Positions 5,802-14,500 of a stretch of DNA of 14,928 nucleotides are shown piece after piece. Numbering within the stretch: position 1 is the first letter of the stretch; the number at the start of each line of letters is the position of its first letter. The notes under the pieces were generated by a model. It was not told where the DNA came from, did not search any database, and saw only the letters and a program-made list of their open reading frames with translations. The position numbers were made by a program, and so were the translations under genes. The stretch comes from Planctomycetaceae bacterium (GTDB lineage: Bacteria; Planctomycetota; Planctomycetia; Planctomycetales; Planctomycetaceae). The stretch covers positions 1 through 14,928 of the forward strand of contig JAJDEK010000378.1 in assembly GCA_029259875.1 (NCBI GenBank). Reading direction: 5' to 3'.

Positions 5802-6674
5802 TCAATTCCACGTCTCTACGGCATTGTGTAATACTCCTAGCCCCTGTATCTCAATGATGGCTTGGTCTCCAGGCTTAAGGTATATAGGCGGCTTACGGGC
5901 CATTCCAACTCCAGGGGGCGTTCCGGTAAAGATAATATCGCCTGGTTCGAGTGTCAGAAATTGAGACACGAATTGGATTACCTCTTCTACGGTAAAGATA
6001 AATTTATCGGTGTTGGAATCTTGCATTACCTCTCCATTGAGCGTCAATTTGATGGGGAGGCTATTTGCATCTTTGATCTCATCTGCCGTTACGAGGTAAG
6101 GGCCAGTCGGGGCAAATGTGTCCGCTGTTTTTCCTAACAGCCACTGTCCGCCCGGTCGTCCTATCTGCCAGTCGCGCGCTGAAACATCGTGGCCGTTCAT
6201 GTAGCCAGCGATATATTGTGGAGCGTCCGTCTTGCTTACGTTACGGCATGATTTTCCAATAACAACTACAAGTTCTGCTTCGTAATCGACTTCTTTGGCA
6301 ATTTCTGGGATGCGAATTGGCTGGAGAGGTCCAATGACTGAGCTGGAAAATTTGCTGAAACAAACCGGTTCGTCAGGGAATGGCATTCCGGTTTCTTCTG
6401 CGTGGTCCCGATAGTTCAAACCAATGCAAAGCACTTTTCCTGGACTTGGAATCGGCGCAAGCAGTGTACCGGTAATCTGTTTATTTGCTTGTTCTGCTTG
6501 TAAGGCCGCTTGTCTGGCACGTTCCAGCCCCTCTTCCAAGGACAGTATTCCTTTGAGAGAACGGGGTAGGCTTTCATCAACGGCGCGGATGTCAAAAAAC
6601 GTAAGTTTATTGGCTTGGTCCATTACCGAGACGACTTTTGCCTCTTGTTCCGTTTGCAAAGTTGCTAATTTCAT
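5802..6674 (-). CDS. Fumarylacetoacetate hydrolase-family protein
   Basis: FAH-superfamily enzymes are Mg2+/Mn2+-dependent and act on 2-oxo or 1,3-diketo acids (acylpyruvate hydrolases, diketo-deoxy-sugar acid hydrolases, hydroxymuconate isomerases). In the 290-aa product the C-terminal catalytic domain starts near residue 80 with KVLCIGLNYRDHAEETG (His91 as candidate catalytic base). Likely metal ligands are Glu132, Glu134 (DYEAELVVVIG) and Asp163 (NGHDVSARDWQ). Lys182 and the GTPPGVG loop (251-257) complete the signature. The N-terminal 70 residues resemble the cap seen in YcgM/COG0179-type enzymes. Similarity to 2,4-diketo-3-deoxy-L-rhamnonate/fuconate hydrolases is plausible, but the neighbours do not identify a pathway. 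A GAGGAGA about 9 nt before the ATG supports the start. It is convergent with the cold-shock gene and divergent from purM. Confidence 0.9.
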   Translation of the reverse strand: MKLATLQTEQEAKVVSVMDQANKLTFFDIRAVDESLPRSLKGILSLEEGLERARQAALQAEQANKQITGTLLAPIPSPGKVLCIGLNYRDHAEETGMPFPDEPVCFSKFSSSVIGPLQPIRIPEIAKEVDYEAELVVVIGKSCRNVSKTDAPQYIAGYMNGHDVSARDWQIGRPGGQWLLGKTADTFAPTGPYLVTADEIKDANSLPIKLTLNGEVMQDSNTDKFIFTVEEVIQFVSQFLTLEPGDIIFTGTPPGVGMARKPPIYLKPGDQAIIEIQGLGVLHNAVETWN

Positions 6675-6901
6675 GCAGGTTTTCTCCTCATCTCCATCAT
6701 TGTGCGTGAAACATAATTTCGCTCGATTGAATTGCAGAAATCTTATTCCGGGAACCTCTATCTATGTAGTGAACGTCAGGATCATATCAAAGAGTTTTAG
6801 AAGAATTAGCTTCGGTAAAGGTTTTCCCGGCTTGGCTCTCAAATAACCGATACGTAAGATTTTCTTCTGATCTGTGGATTGCTATGCTGGAGGAAATCAA
6901 G

Positions 6902-6922
6902 CGCCTCTACTGGAAAGAGGCG
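6902..6922 (+). repeat. GC-rich hairpin in the purM leader
   Basis: CGCCTCT (6902-6908) and AGAGGCG (6916-6922) form a perfect 7-bp stem with a 7-nt loop, 47 nt before the purM ATG. It has no T-tract, so it is not a terminator. It could be a leader structure or operator; nothing resembling a known purine riboswitch core was seen. Confidence 0.4.
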
Positions 6923-6969
6923 AGGTATAGAAACAATTTCTGGTTCATTTCTCTCTTTCGGATGACATC

Positions 6970-8046
6970 ATGACTAAAGCCACTTATAAAGATGCTGGCG
7001 TTGACCTGGATCTCTATCAGAAAGCGATGTCTTCAATTCATCCGATGCTCGCCAAGACTCATCTCGCCCAAAAATCACGCGTGATGGATTTACCCGGTGG
7101 ATTTGCAGGGTTGTTCCGTCTGAATAATCCGGAATCAGGAAAAGCGGGGCGCAATTATCAAGATCCTGTATTAGTGTCAGGAACCGATGGCGTAGGAACG
7201 AAAATCAAAGTTGCCATTGAAGCAGGAATTTATAATACCATTGGCATCGACTTGGTGGCGATGTGTGTGAATGATTGTCTCTGTCTGGGGGCAGAGCCTT
7301 TGTTTTTCCTGGATTATATTGCATTAGGTAAAGATGATCCTGAACGTCTGGTCGAGTTGATGGATGGCGTTACTAAGGGATGTGTCCTTTCCAAAGCAGC
7401 CTTGTTGGGTGGCGAAACTGCTATCATGCCTGACTTATATGGTGATGGCGATTTTGATATGGCCGGTTTTTGTGTAGGAGTAGTCGAACGAAATCAGATC
7501 TTGGATGGCCACGCGATTCAAGCGGGTGATGTAGTGCTCGGTTTGGAATCGAGTGGTTTTCATTCCAACGGCTATAGCCTGATCCGCAAAGTGGTATTTG
7601 AAATGGCAGGCTTGGGGATCAATGATCCGATTGCAGATTTAAATCAACGTACTGTCGCCAACCTGTTGCTGGAACCAACTCGAATTTATGTATCCGCCAT
7701 CGATTCGGTATCTCAAGAATACCCGGACCAAATTGTTTTCAGCGGTTTAGCACATATAACCGGTGGAGGATTGGTTGAAAATGTGGAACGCATTCTGCCT
7801 GCGAATCGACGAGTCGAGCTGAAAAAATCGGCTTGGGAAGTTCCGGACTCTTTCAAGTGGTTGCAATCCTTGGGTAACATTGACGAAGAAGAAATGTTCC
7901 GAGTTTTCAATATGGGGATTGGTATGGTCGCCATCGTGCGTGCGGAACATGCCAAGGCAGTCCAGGAAAAACTGCAGGCCAGCCAATTTCCAGTACACGT
8001 GCTTGGCAAAGTGAATGAGGGCGAAAAAGCAGTGACTCTGATCTGA
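6970..8046 (+). CDS. purM: Phosphoribosylformylglycinamidine cyclo-ligase (AIR synthetase)
   Basis: PurM (EC 6.3.3.1) closes the imidazole ring in step five of purine synthesis, converting FGAM to AIR with ATP in the cytoplasm. The 358-aa product shows the PurM/PurL/SelD superfamily pattern: GTDGVGTK (71-78), GIDLVAMCVNDCLCLGAEPLFFLDYIA (about 92-118), LGGETAIMP (about 157-165), the FHSNGYSL segment and, in the C-terminal domain, the ITGGGL loop and FNMGIGM. Length is close to the family norm. The ATG at 6970 has only a weak GGATGA upstream. It is a single gene: the FAH-family gene diverges from it and about 490 bp of gene-free DNA follows. No other pur gene is nearby, which is common in planctomycetes with scattered purine genes. 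Confidence 0.96.
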   Translation: MTKATYKDAGVDLDLYQKAMSSIHPMLAKTHLAQKSRVMDLPGGFAGLFRLNNPESGKAGRNYQDPVLVSGTDGVGTKIKVAIEAGIYNTIGIDLVAMCVNDCLCLGAEPLFFLDYIALGKDDPERLVELMDGVTKGCVLSKAALLGGETAIMPDLYGDGDFDMAGFCVGVVERNQILDGHAIQAGDVVLGLESSGFHSNGYSLIRKVVFEMAGLGINDPIADLNQRTVANLLLEPTRIYVSAIDSVSQEYPDQIVFSGLAHITGGGLVENVERILPANRRVELKKSAWEVPDSFKWLQSLGNIDEEEMFRVFNMGIGMVAIVRAEHAKAVQEKLQASQFPVHVLGKVNEGEKAVTLI

Positions 8047-8061
8047 GATCAGCCTCTTTTT
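8038..8061 (+). terminator. Possible weak terminator overlapping the purM stop
   Basis: CTGATC (8038-8043) and GATCAG (8047-8052) form a 6-bp stem whose 3-nt loop is the purM stop codon TGA. After two Cs comes TCTTTTT. The stem is short, so this is only a candidate. Confidence 0.35.
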
Positions 8062-8092
8062 ATACTGCGATGCCTCACAAATCTAGGCTTTC

Positions 8093-8111
8093 GATGTTCT
8101 TCAAGAACATC
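8093..8111. repeat. Perfect 19-bp palindrome (9-1-9) after purM
   Basis: GATGTTCTTCAAGAACATC is a perfect inverted repeat with a single central base. This shape suits binding by a dimeric repressor better than an RNA hairpin, since a 1-nt loop cannot form without breaking pairs. No T-tract follows. Confidence 0.5.
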
Positions 8112-8346
8112 CTGAAGCGAGTGCAAATTCACTGTTCAATTTTGTTTTACGTACTTGCCTGAGAATAAAATACGTTAGATCATAAGCCTTATTTTGCTGT
8201 AAAGCAGGCTATCGTTTTTTGACTTTCACTGGTTAAAGTCAGGATGCATTTGGTCACAAAAGTGGAGTTCTCAGCATTTTCGAGAAACGCTTGACCTGAC
8301 CAGAAATGGTGCCTTTGGAGACATTTTGATCTTTAAATCCGACCTA

Positions 8347-8374
8347 AACCTCAAAAGTGGGACTTTTTGAGGTT
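8347..8374 (+). repeat. 12-bp stem hairpin with GGG loop upstream of the PAS gene
   Basis: AACCTCAAAAGT (8347-8358) pairs with ACTTTTTGAGGTT (8362-8374) across a GGG loop, leaving only one bulged T. The T-run is inside the stem and no T-tail follows, so it is not a classical terminator. It lies about 165 nt before the PAS gene. Confidence 0.5.
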
Positions 8375-8538
8375 AAATCACTCAGAATGTATTCTTTTTA
8401 TTGTTACAAAGTCTTGTTTTGGTTCGAAAACTAATAATGACGTTGGTGTCCGATATGTGGACAGGTGATTTGGATTTAGTTGAGACTACGCTGTTGTGGC
8501 ATAGCCAATTCTGTTTTTGAAATCAGGAAAAGAAACAA

Positions 8539-9057
8539 ATGGAACGCGCTGCTCCCACTGGCTATGAGAGGACTTTTGCTGACGATGAAATCATTGTCAG
8601 TAAAACAGATTTGAAGGGGCTAATCACATATGCCAATCACACTTTTATTCAAGTGTCTGGTTACACGGAAGATGAGTTGCTGGGAAAACCTCATAACCTA
8701 ATTCGGCATCCTGACATGCCGCGCTGTGTGTTCAAATTACTTTGGGACACACTAGAAGCAGGAAATGAAATCTTTGCCTATGTCGTTAATCTTTGCAAGA
8801 ACGGAGACCATTACTGGGTGCTTGCGCATGTCACACCCAGCTTTGACGATTTAGGCAATATCATCGGCTATCATTCCAGCCGTCGCGTTCCCGAGTCAGC
8901 AGCTATTTCAAAGGTCAAAGCCCTTTATCAATCGCTCAAGCACATTGAAGACGCATCCTCTAATTGGCGGATTGGTATGCAGAAAGCAACAGAATCTTTG
9001 CTGTCTCAGTTAGAAGAAGCTGGAATTGAATACGATGAATATGTCTTCGCACTTTGA
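8539..9057 (+). CDS. Aer/CetB-like single PAS-domain sensor
   Basis: The 172-aa product is a soluble PAS protein. Residues 12-115 match the FAD-binding PAS of the aerotaxis receptor Aer closely: GLITYANHTFIQVSGYTEDELLGKP, then LIRHPDMPR (54-62), and CKNGDHYWVLAHVTP (86-100). Asn33, Arg56, His57 and Asp59 match Aer positions N34, R57, H58 and D60, which are important for FAD binding, so flavin-based redox sensing is likely. The FAD-contacting Trp79 of Aer is not conserved (EIFAYV here). After residue 118 there is only a short helical tail; no membrane segment, HAMP or signalling domain is present. The ATG has CAGGAAAAG upstream. The next gene, 98 bp on, is a chemoreceptor lacking any sensor domain, so the two probably form a split energy-taxis receptor like CetB/CetA of Campylobacter. 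Confidence 0.85.
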   Translation: MERAAPTGYERTFADDEIIVSKTDLKGLITYANHTFIQVSGYTEDELLGKPHNLIRHPDMPRCVFKLLWDTLEAGNEIFAYVVNLCKNGDHYWVLAHVTPSFDDLGNIIGYHSSRRVPESAAISKVKALYQSLKHIEDASSNWRIGMQKATESLLSQLEEAGIEYDEYVFAL

Positions 9058-9155
9058 GAAATGAGAGTACATCAATTCAAGCCAAGCGATTGAGTCGAAT
9101 CACTATGATTATTTACGTAACAGAAAAATTCTGTTTGATTTAACAGAGGTGGCAG

Positions 9156-10400
9156 ATGTTAAAACTGGAAACTCCCGAACTGAATGCAGTCGATAATAAT
9201 ACGGTACAATCAATCTCGGTAGATGAGAGGGCAGAACTGGAACGTTACAGACACTGGATCAAAAAATTAGCTGATGTCTGTGAAGCTGCTTCACAGGGAG
9301 ATTTAGAGGCACGCTTGTTGCATGTCGATGTCGATGGTGATTTGGAGCGAACAATCCGTTCTATTAATGGACTTCTCGACTACACCGATGCATTCGTTAG
9401 AGAATCGAAAGCATCTCTTACGGCATCTGCTAATGGAAAATTTTTCCGCAAAGTCCTTTTGAAAGGCATGTGCGGGAGTTTCAAACAGGCTTCGGAGGTC
9501 ATTAACTCTGCTGGTGATAAAATGAAGCATCAAGCAGAAGAGATCGAACAAGCTGGTATCAAGCGGCTGGATATGGCAGACGCGTTTGAGAAAGAGGTTC
9601 AAGGGATATCGACGATTGTTTCAGCCGCAGCAACACAATTACATGCGACGGTTCAATCATTGAAACAAGTCACAGAAAGAGCCAGCCAGGAAACGGCAGG
9701 TGCAGTGGAATCCGTGAATCAAACCAATCATAACGTGAATGTGGTAGCCCAGTCCACGGTTCAGTTGAACCACTCGATTCAACTGATTGATTCTAGAGTC
9801 AAAGAATCGACAGAAGTTGTGCAACAAGCTGTCAACGAAAGCGAACACGCTAAAGAGTTCATGTCGGGGTTGGTAGAAGCGACTGGCGGCATCGGATCTG
9901 CAGCCAAAATGATTGCTGATATTGCCAAACAGACCAATTTGCTGGCATTAAACGCCACCATCGAAGCAGCACGTGCGGGAGAGGCAGGTGCTGGTTTTGC
10001 AGTTGTTGCATCGGAAGTCAAAATCCTGGCTCAAGATACTGCGAAAGCAACCAATCATATTACAGATCAAATCCGCCATATTCAGGGAATTGTGAACGAC
10101 GCAGTTTCCAACATTTCAACTGTAAGTAGTACGATCCAAAAAGTGGATGAGATCAGTGATTCGATTTCCACTTCGATTTCAGAACAAAGTCAGATCATTT
10201 CGACAATTCATCAAAATGTGGAAGATGCTGCTGAGAAGACGGTTCAAACAACAGAAAGTATCCAGAATGTTTCTGTGACTGCAGAAGAAACAAATCACTC
10301 GACTCGAGATCTATTGTGTGCAGCCAACGATATTTCACAACAATCCGAAAGCCTAAACAGCGCAGTGAATCAATTCTTGACAACCATTCGTTCTAACTGA
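9156..10400 (+). CDS. Soluble methyl-accepting chemotaxis protein
   Basis: The 414-aa product is a chemoreceptor with no membrane segment. The C-terminal signalling domain is a long coiled coil, about residues 140-410. Its conserved tip, which contacts CheA and CheW, is around IAKQTNLLALNATIEAARAG (256-275) and continues through FAVVASEVKILAQDTAKA. The N-terminal 120 residues include a segment (about 40-118) of the GDLEARL...INGLLDYTDAFVRES...NGKFFRKVLLKGMCGSF type. This resembles the HAMP-like linker region of other cytosolic receptors, and no ligand-binding domain is visible. The C-terminus has no NWETF-type CheR tether. A good AGAGGTGG precedes the ATG. It follows the Aer-like PAS gene and probably takes its redox input from that protein. 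No che genes occur in the window. Confidence 0.92.
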   Translation: MLKLETPELNAVDNNTVQSISVDERAELERYRHWIKKLADVCEAASQGDLEARLLHVDVDGDLERTIRSINGLLDYTDAFVRESKASLTASANGKFFRKVLLKGMCGSFKQASEVINSAGDKMKHQAEEIEQAGIKRLDMADAFEKEVQGISTIVSAAATQLHATVQSLKQVTERASQETAGAVESVNQTNHNVNVVAQSTVQLNHSIQLIDSRVKESTEVVQQAVNESEHAKEFMSGLVEATGGIGSAAKMIADIAKQTNLLALNATIEAARAGEAGAGFAVVASEVKILAQDTAKATNHITDQIRHIQGIVNDAVSNISTVSSTIQKVDEISDSISTSISEQSQIISTIHQNVEDAAEKTVQTTESIQNVSVTAEETNHSTRDLLCAANDISQQSESLNSAVNQFLTTIRSN

Positions 10401-10412
10401 GAGTGATTCTCA
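10398..10412. terminator. Short palindrome containing both convergent stop codons
   Basis: TGAGAGTGATTCTCA includes the TGA stop of the chemoreceptor gene at its left end and, on the other strand, the TGA stop of the membrane-protein gene at its right end. The arms TGAGA and TCTCA pair across 5 nt, and CAATTTTA follows on the plus strand. At best it is a weak terminator; it also resembles a Fur-type 7-1-7 site with one mismatch. Confidence 0.3.
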
Positions 10413-11642
10413 CAATTTTAGATGAATTTTGTTCTTTTCAAGATGACGGACAATGAGCCATGTGATCCAGAAGAAGATCACAAAGCTTCCCCAAGCGTAC
10501 CAGGCTGGAGAGTCTTTCGTAGTGAAGGGTTTCACGGCTTCCATTACGAGGTCGTGCAAGATGTAAGCGACTAAGGCGTTAGTCCCTAAAGTGCGAAAGA
10601 GTGACAATTCCCAACCTCGCCGATCACAGGCCAGATGAAACAGTAGATACACAAACAGTGACAGCCCCGCTGAAAAGAACAGATATGAGAGTGTGCCTGC
10701 GCGCTGACTCATCATCCAGTAGTTCCATTTTCGTTCCTCTTGTCCAGGTGGTTTTACGAAAGGAGGCTCTGCTAAATAAGCAGTGATAGGTGCTCCTTGT
10801 TTGGCTTTGATTTGAGCCTCATCTGGAATGACTGGATGTTGAGCTAGTTTCTGTTTCTGAAGAATAGGGTTTGCTTGTTCTGCTGCCGGAACATCATAGA
10901 AACGTGTACCGCACGAGATAGCCCAGCCCAACAGCATTAACACGATTGACCAGAACAAAATTGGTTTTACGTGTGGTAAGCCTTCTGCTTCGACAACCCA
11001 GTCGCATGCTAAAGTGCCGATGATCGCAGGGATAGTCCAGGTCAAAAAACCTAAAGGTCCGCCATCGATGCCATTCGGTGGAGAATTGACCCACGTGAAA
11101 TAAAAATAATAAGACAGAACAACATGCGCGGCAGCAGAGAAAATCAGATACGCAATCCGCACTGATGCACGTGCTCGGATGACAGGCAGGATCCAGAGTG
11201 ACGTGACCGCGATCTGCATCAGAGTTTGGAACCAGGTTCGCTTCAAAGGTCCCGCAATCGTATTCCATATGCCAATGGACTGTAATTCAATCCATGTTTT
11301 TGCTACAGGGGAAACACGGTAGATAATGAGTGATACCAGCACCAGTCCCAGCAAACGCCGCACAACGCGCATGTAGGCAGAGAATGCTCCTTTTGTTCTT
11401 ACCCGCCGACCGAATGTCAGCCGAAATGCAAATCCGACAGCAAACAGGAAGTGAGGCATGATGGTGTCTGCATAGCTGCAGTATGTATTATGATGTTTCA
11501 ATACAACCGGGCAGACGACAAAAAATCCCATGTAGTTCACGAGGAACATACCAGCGATGGTGTAGCCACGAAACTGGTCCAGAGAGAGAATGCGTTTTTT
11601 TGTGCCAGCAGATACCGTCTGGGTTGGGGCTATGTTTGACAT
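10410..11642 (-). CDS. HGSNAT/DUF5009-like multi-pass membrane acyltransferase
   Basis: The 410-aa product is a polytopic inner-membrane protein of the COG4299 type, related to heparan-alpha-glucosaminide N-acetyltransferase. Family members are thought to acylate sugars across the membrane. The diagnostic N-terminus is RILSLDQFRGYTIAGMFLVNYMG (17-39), followed by HHNTYCSYADTIMPHFLFAVGFAF (50-73), which holds conserved His, Asp59 and Pro63. The LGTNALVAYILHDL helix (352-365) is near the end. I count about ten hydrophobic segments. A polar loop of about 65 residues (around 250-315, rich in Pro, Lys and Gln) separates the last three. No clear Shine-Dalgarno precedes the ATG. The gene is downstream of the XylR-type regulator on the same strand, 230 bp away, so it may belong to the same sugar-related locus. 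The substrate is unknown. Confidence 0.82.
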   Translation of the reverse strand: MSNIAPTQTVSAGTKKRILSLDQFRGYTIAGMFLVNYMGFFVVCPVVLKHHNTYCSYADTIMPHFLFAVGFAFRLTFGRRVRTKGAFSAYMRVVRRLLGLVLVSLIIYRVSPVAKTWIELQSIGIWNTIAGPLKRTWFQTLMQIAVTSLWILPVIRARASVRIAYLIFSAAAHVVLSYYFYFTWVNSPPNGIDGGPLGFLTWTIPAIIGTLACDWVVEAEGLPHVKPILFWSIVLMLLGWAISCGTRFYDVPAAEQANPILQKQKLAQHPVIPDEAQIKAKQGAPITAYLAEPPFVKPPGQEERKWNYWMMSQRAGTLSYLFFSAGLSLFVYLLFHLACDRRGWELSLFRTLGTNALVAYILHDLVMEAVKPFTTKDSPAWYAWGSFVIFFWITWLIVRHLEKNKIHLKL

Positions 11643-11872
11643 ACTGTTTGAACTTTTTCAGAAGAGATTAAGGAAAAAGTGAAGGGGCTGATTTTAGTCT
11701 CTATTTAATATACGAGTTGATGCGGGAAATGAAATGTGGCAGCATGAATTCTGAAGATTATTCAACGTATTTCAATATGCAGTGAGGTGTCTCCCATTTG
11801 CTCTCTATAAAGGATTTCCGTCAATTAGCGATACTAACATGTATCATTTGACTGTGACATTGTCGGGAGCGT
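11643..11872. other. Intergenic region upstream of the membrane acyltransferase gene
   Basis: There is no gene in these 230 bp. A GATAC/GTATC inverted repeat with a 6-nt spacer (11830-11845) lies just beyond the end of the regulator gene and could be an operator. No intrinsic terminator after the regulator gene was found, so read-through into the membrane-protein gene is possible. Confidence 0.4.
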
Positions 11873-13042
11873 TCAATGAATCTTGTCTCGTGTTTTCTGA
11901 TTACGACGATACACTCCGGGGGTGATACCAGCCTGTTTTTTGAAGGCCACGTTCAGATACTCAGGATGCTGAAATCCGGTTCGTTCTGCGATTTTGATTA
12001 ATGACAGGTCGGTCTCTTCCAAGAGCTGCTTGACCCGGTCAATTCGGATTCGCATGATTTCTTCGTGAGGCGAACGACCGATGATTTTTTGAAAGCGGCT
12101 TTCGAGGACCCGTCGAGAAAGCGGTACTGATTTGAGAACATCTTGTACATTGATGCCGTCGTAGGTGTGGTGACGAATGAATCGAACGGCATCTGAGATC
12201 AATTTATCATCAATGGCTTGAATGTCGGTGGATTGTCGTGTGGCAATACCCAGTGGTTTGATCAAATGCGCTTCTGAAGAAACTTTATGGCCGGAAATAA
12301 TCTGATCCAACAAAGCGGCTGCCTCATAACCAGTCTGATGTGTATTCGGAATAATACTGGAGAGCGGAGGTTCCGAAAGGTTACAGAGAATCTCATCATT
12401 GTCTACACCGATGATAGCGACCTCTTCGGGAACGGAAACATTGATTGTGCGGCACACATCGAGTAGCTGTTGCGCTTTGATATCGTAACAGGCCATCACA
12501 CCCACTGGTTTAGGGAGTTGAAGAATCCATTCTGAGAGCCGTTGCTGTTCTCGTTCCCAGGGGATCGCTTTTTTGCGTCCCGTTGTGTGAGGATAGATAT
12601 GGCAGTCAAAACCTACGTTTTCGATAGATTGCTGGAAATGTTCTTCTCGCCAGCGAGACCAGTTGAAACGGTGGTCGCCACAATAGGCATAGTGTTGAAA
12701 GCCCCGTTCGATCAAATGTTGAGCTGCGAGTGCCGCAATCGCATGGTCATCAGTTTCAACCCAAGGCAGTGAAGGCGCTAAGCGGGCAGCGCTCACGTCG
12801 ACAGCGGGCACGCCACTATTGACGACCGCCTCCGCAATTTTGGTATTTTCAATACGGGCAATAATGCCATCGCCGTGCCAACTGTTGAGCCAATTAACGG
12901 GAACGTTGCCTCTTCCATGTTCGGGAAGATAGATTGACCAGGGATGATGTTCGTGGATGTAAGACATGATCCCACGTAATAGTCCCCGCGCATACGAATT
13001 CGAAGATTCGATGAGTAAGGCGATAGAAGGTCGTTGTTTCAT
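11873..13042 (-). CDS. XylR-type transcriptional regulator (LacI-like sensor plus AraC HTH)
   Basis: The 389-aa product joins a periplasmic-binding-protein/LacI-like sugar-sensing domain (about 5-275) to a C-terminal AraC-type double HTH (about 285-382). This order is found in E. coli XylR. The sensor begins SIALLIESSNSYARGLLRGIMSYI (6-29) and contains VETDDHAIAALAAQHLIERGF, MACYDIKAQQLL and IIGVDNDEILCNLSEPPLSSI (210-230), typical of this family. The HTH part has VPLSRRVLESRFQKIIGRSPHEEIMRIRIDRVKQLLEETDLSLIKIAERTGF, then PEYLNVAFKKQAGITPGVYR, the standard AraC ending. Such regulators are greatly expanded in planctomycetes. It is divergent from the Gfo/Idh/MocA gene with a 268-bp control region between them, so that gene is the most likely target and a sugar or sugar derivative the likely effector, though which one is unknown. 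Confidence 0.92.
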   Translation of the reverse strand: MKQRPSIALLIESSNSYARGLLRGIMSYIHEHHPWSIYLPEHGRGNVPVNWLNSWHGDGIIARIENTKIAEAVVNSGVPAVDVSAARLAPSLPWVETDDHAIAALAAQHLIERGFQHYAYCGDHRFNWSRWREEHFQQSIENVGFDCHIYPHTTGRKKAIPWEREQQRLSEWILQLPKPVGVMACYDIKAQQLLDVCRTINVSVPEEVAIIGVDNDEILCNLSEPPLSSIIPNTHQTGYEAAALLDQIISGHKVSSEAHLIKPLGIATRQSTDIQAIDDKLISDAVRFIRHHTYDGINVQDVLKSVPLSRRVLESRFQKIIGRSPHEEIMRIRIDRVKQLLEETDLSLIKIAERTGFQHPEYLNVAFKKQAGITPGVYRRNQKTRDKIH

Positions 13043-13310
13043 AGTTTGCCAGCACGAGCATCAAAGGCTTGTTCACGTAAATGTAATATTATTAAGGAGT
13101 TTGAACAGCTTTCTCAGGAGAAATGGTCTAATCGTCCTGTAATTATAGAATTTCACCTGCTTTTCTTCAGTGAAATATCACAATTTATTATGCGCAAGTT
13201 TACATGGTACTTGATTTGTGACCTTTTACAATGAAGTAATACTTGTTCATCGTGTTGGGACGGTACATATCGGCAAACATTAGGGAAAATAGCAGCGTAG
13301 AAGGAATATC
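13043..13310. promoter_or_regulatory. Divergent control region between the XylR-type regulator and the Gfo/Idh/MocA gene
   Basis: This AT-rich 268-bp stretch holds no gene. Both flanking genes must start from it. A GTGAAATATCAC inverted repeat (13170-13181) is a possible operator half-site pair. A good ribosome site, AAGGA, lies 6 nt before the ATG at 13311. I could not define -35/-10 boxes with confidence. Confidence 0.45.
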
Positions 13311-14426
<1,116 letters not shown>

Positions 14427-14500
14427 ACCATGAACTGAAACACGAATTTCTTTATCCATTTATATCGTCAATTGAAAACAGATTTCCAAGGGAAAAGATT

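Larger units (their letters stand above)
8047..8538. other. Gene-free region between purM and the PAS gene, rich in inverted repeats
   Basis: No coding frame of quality is present in about 490 bp. It holds a perfect 19-bp palindrome (8093-8111), a TGACTTT/AAAGTCA inverted repeat with an 8-nt spacer (8220-8241), a long hairpin (8347-8374) and a TAGTTGAGACT 11-mer (8477-8487) that also occurs at 2478-2488 in the bfd control region. A promoter for the PAS/chemoreceptor pair presumably lies here, but I could not place it with confidence. Confidence 0.5.

Noticed and set aside
8280..8400. Possible cyclic-di-GMP (GEMM) riboswitch before the PAS gene
   Set aside because: A hairpin is present but the conserved core segments of GEMM motifs are not recognisable.
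9779..10021. Minus-strand frame inside the chemoreceptor gene
   Set aside because: Ala/Ser-rich composition reflects the complement of the coiled-coil coding sequence; there is no domain and no start signal.
13170..13181. GTGAAATATCAC as a CRP-type site
   Set aside because: The spacer is 4 bp rather than the 6 bp of TGTGA-N6-TCACA, so it does not fit CRP geometry.
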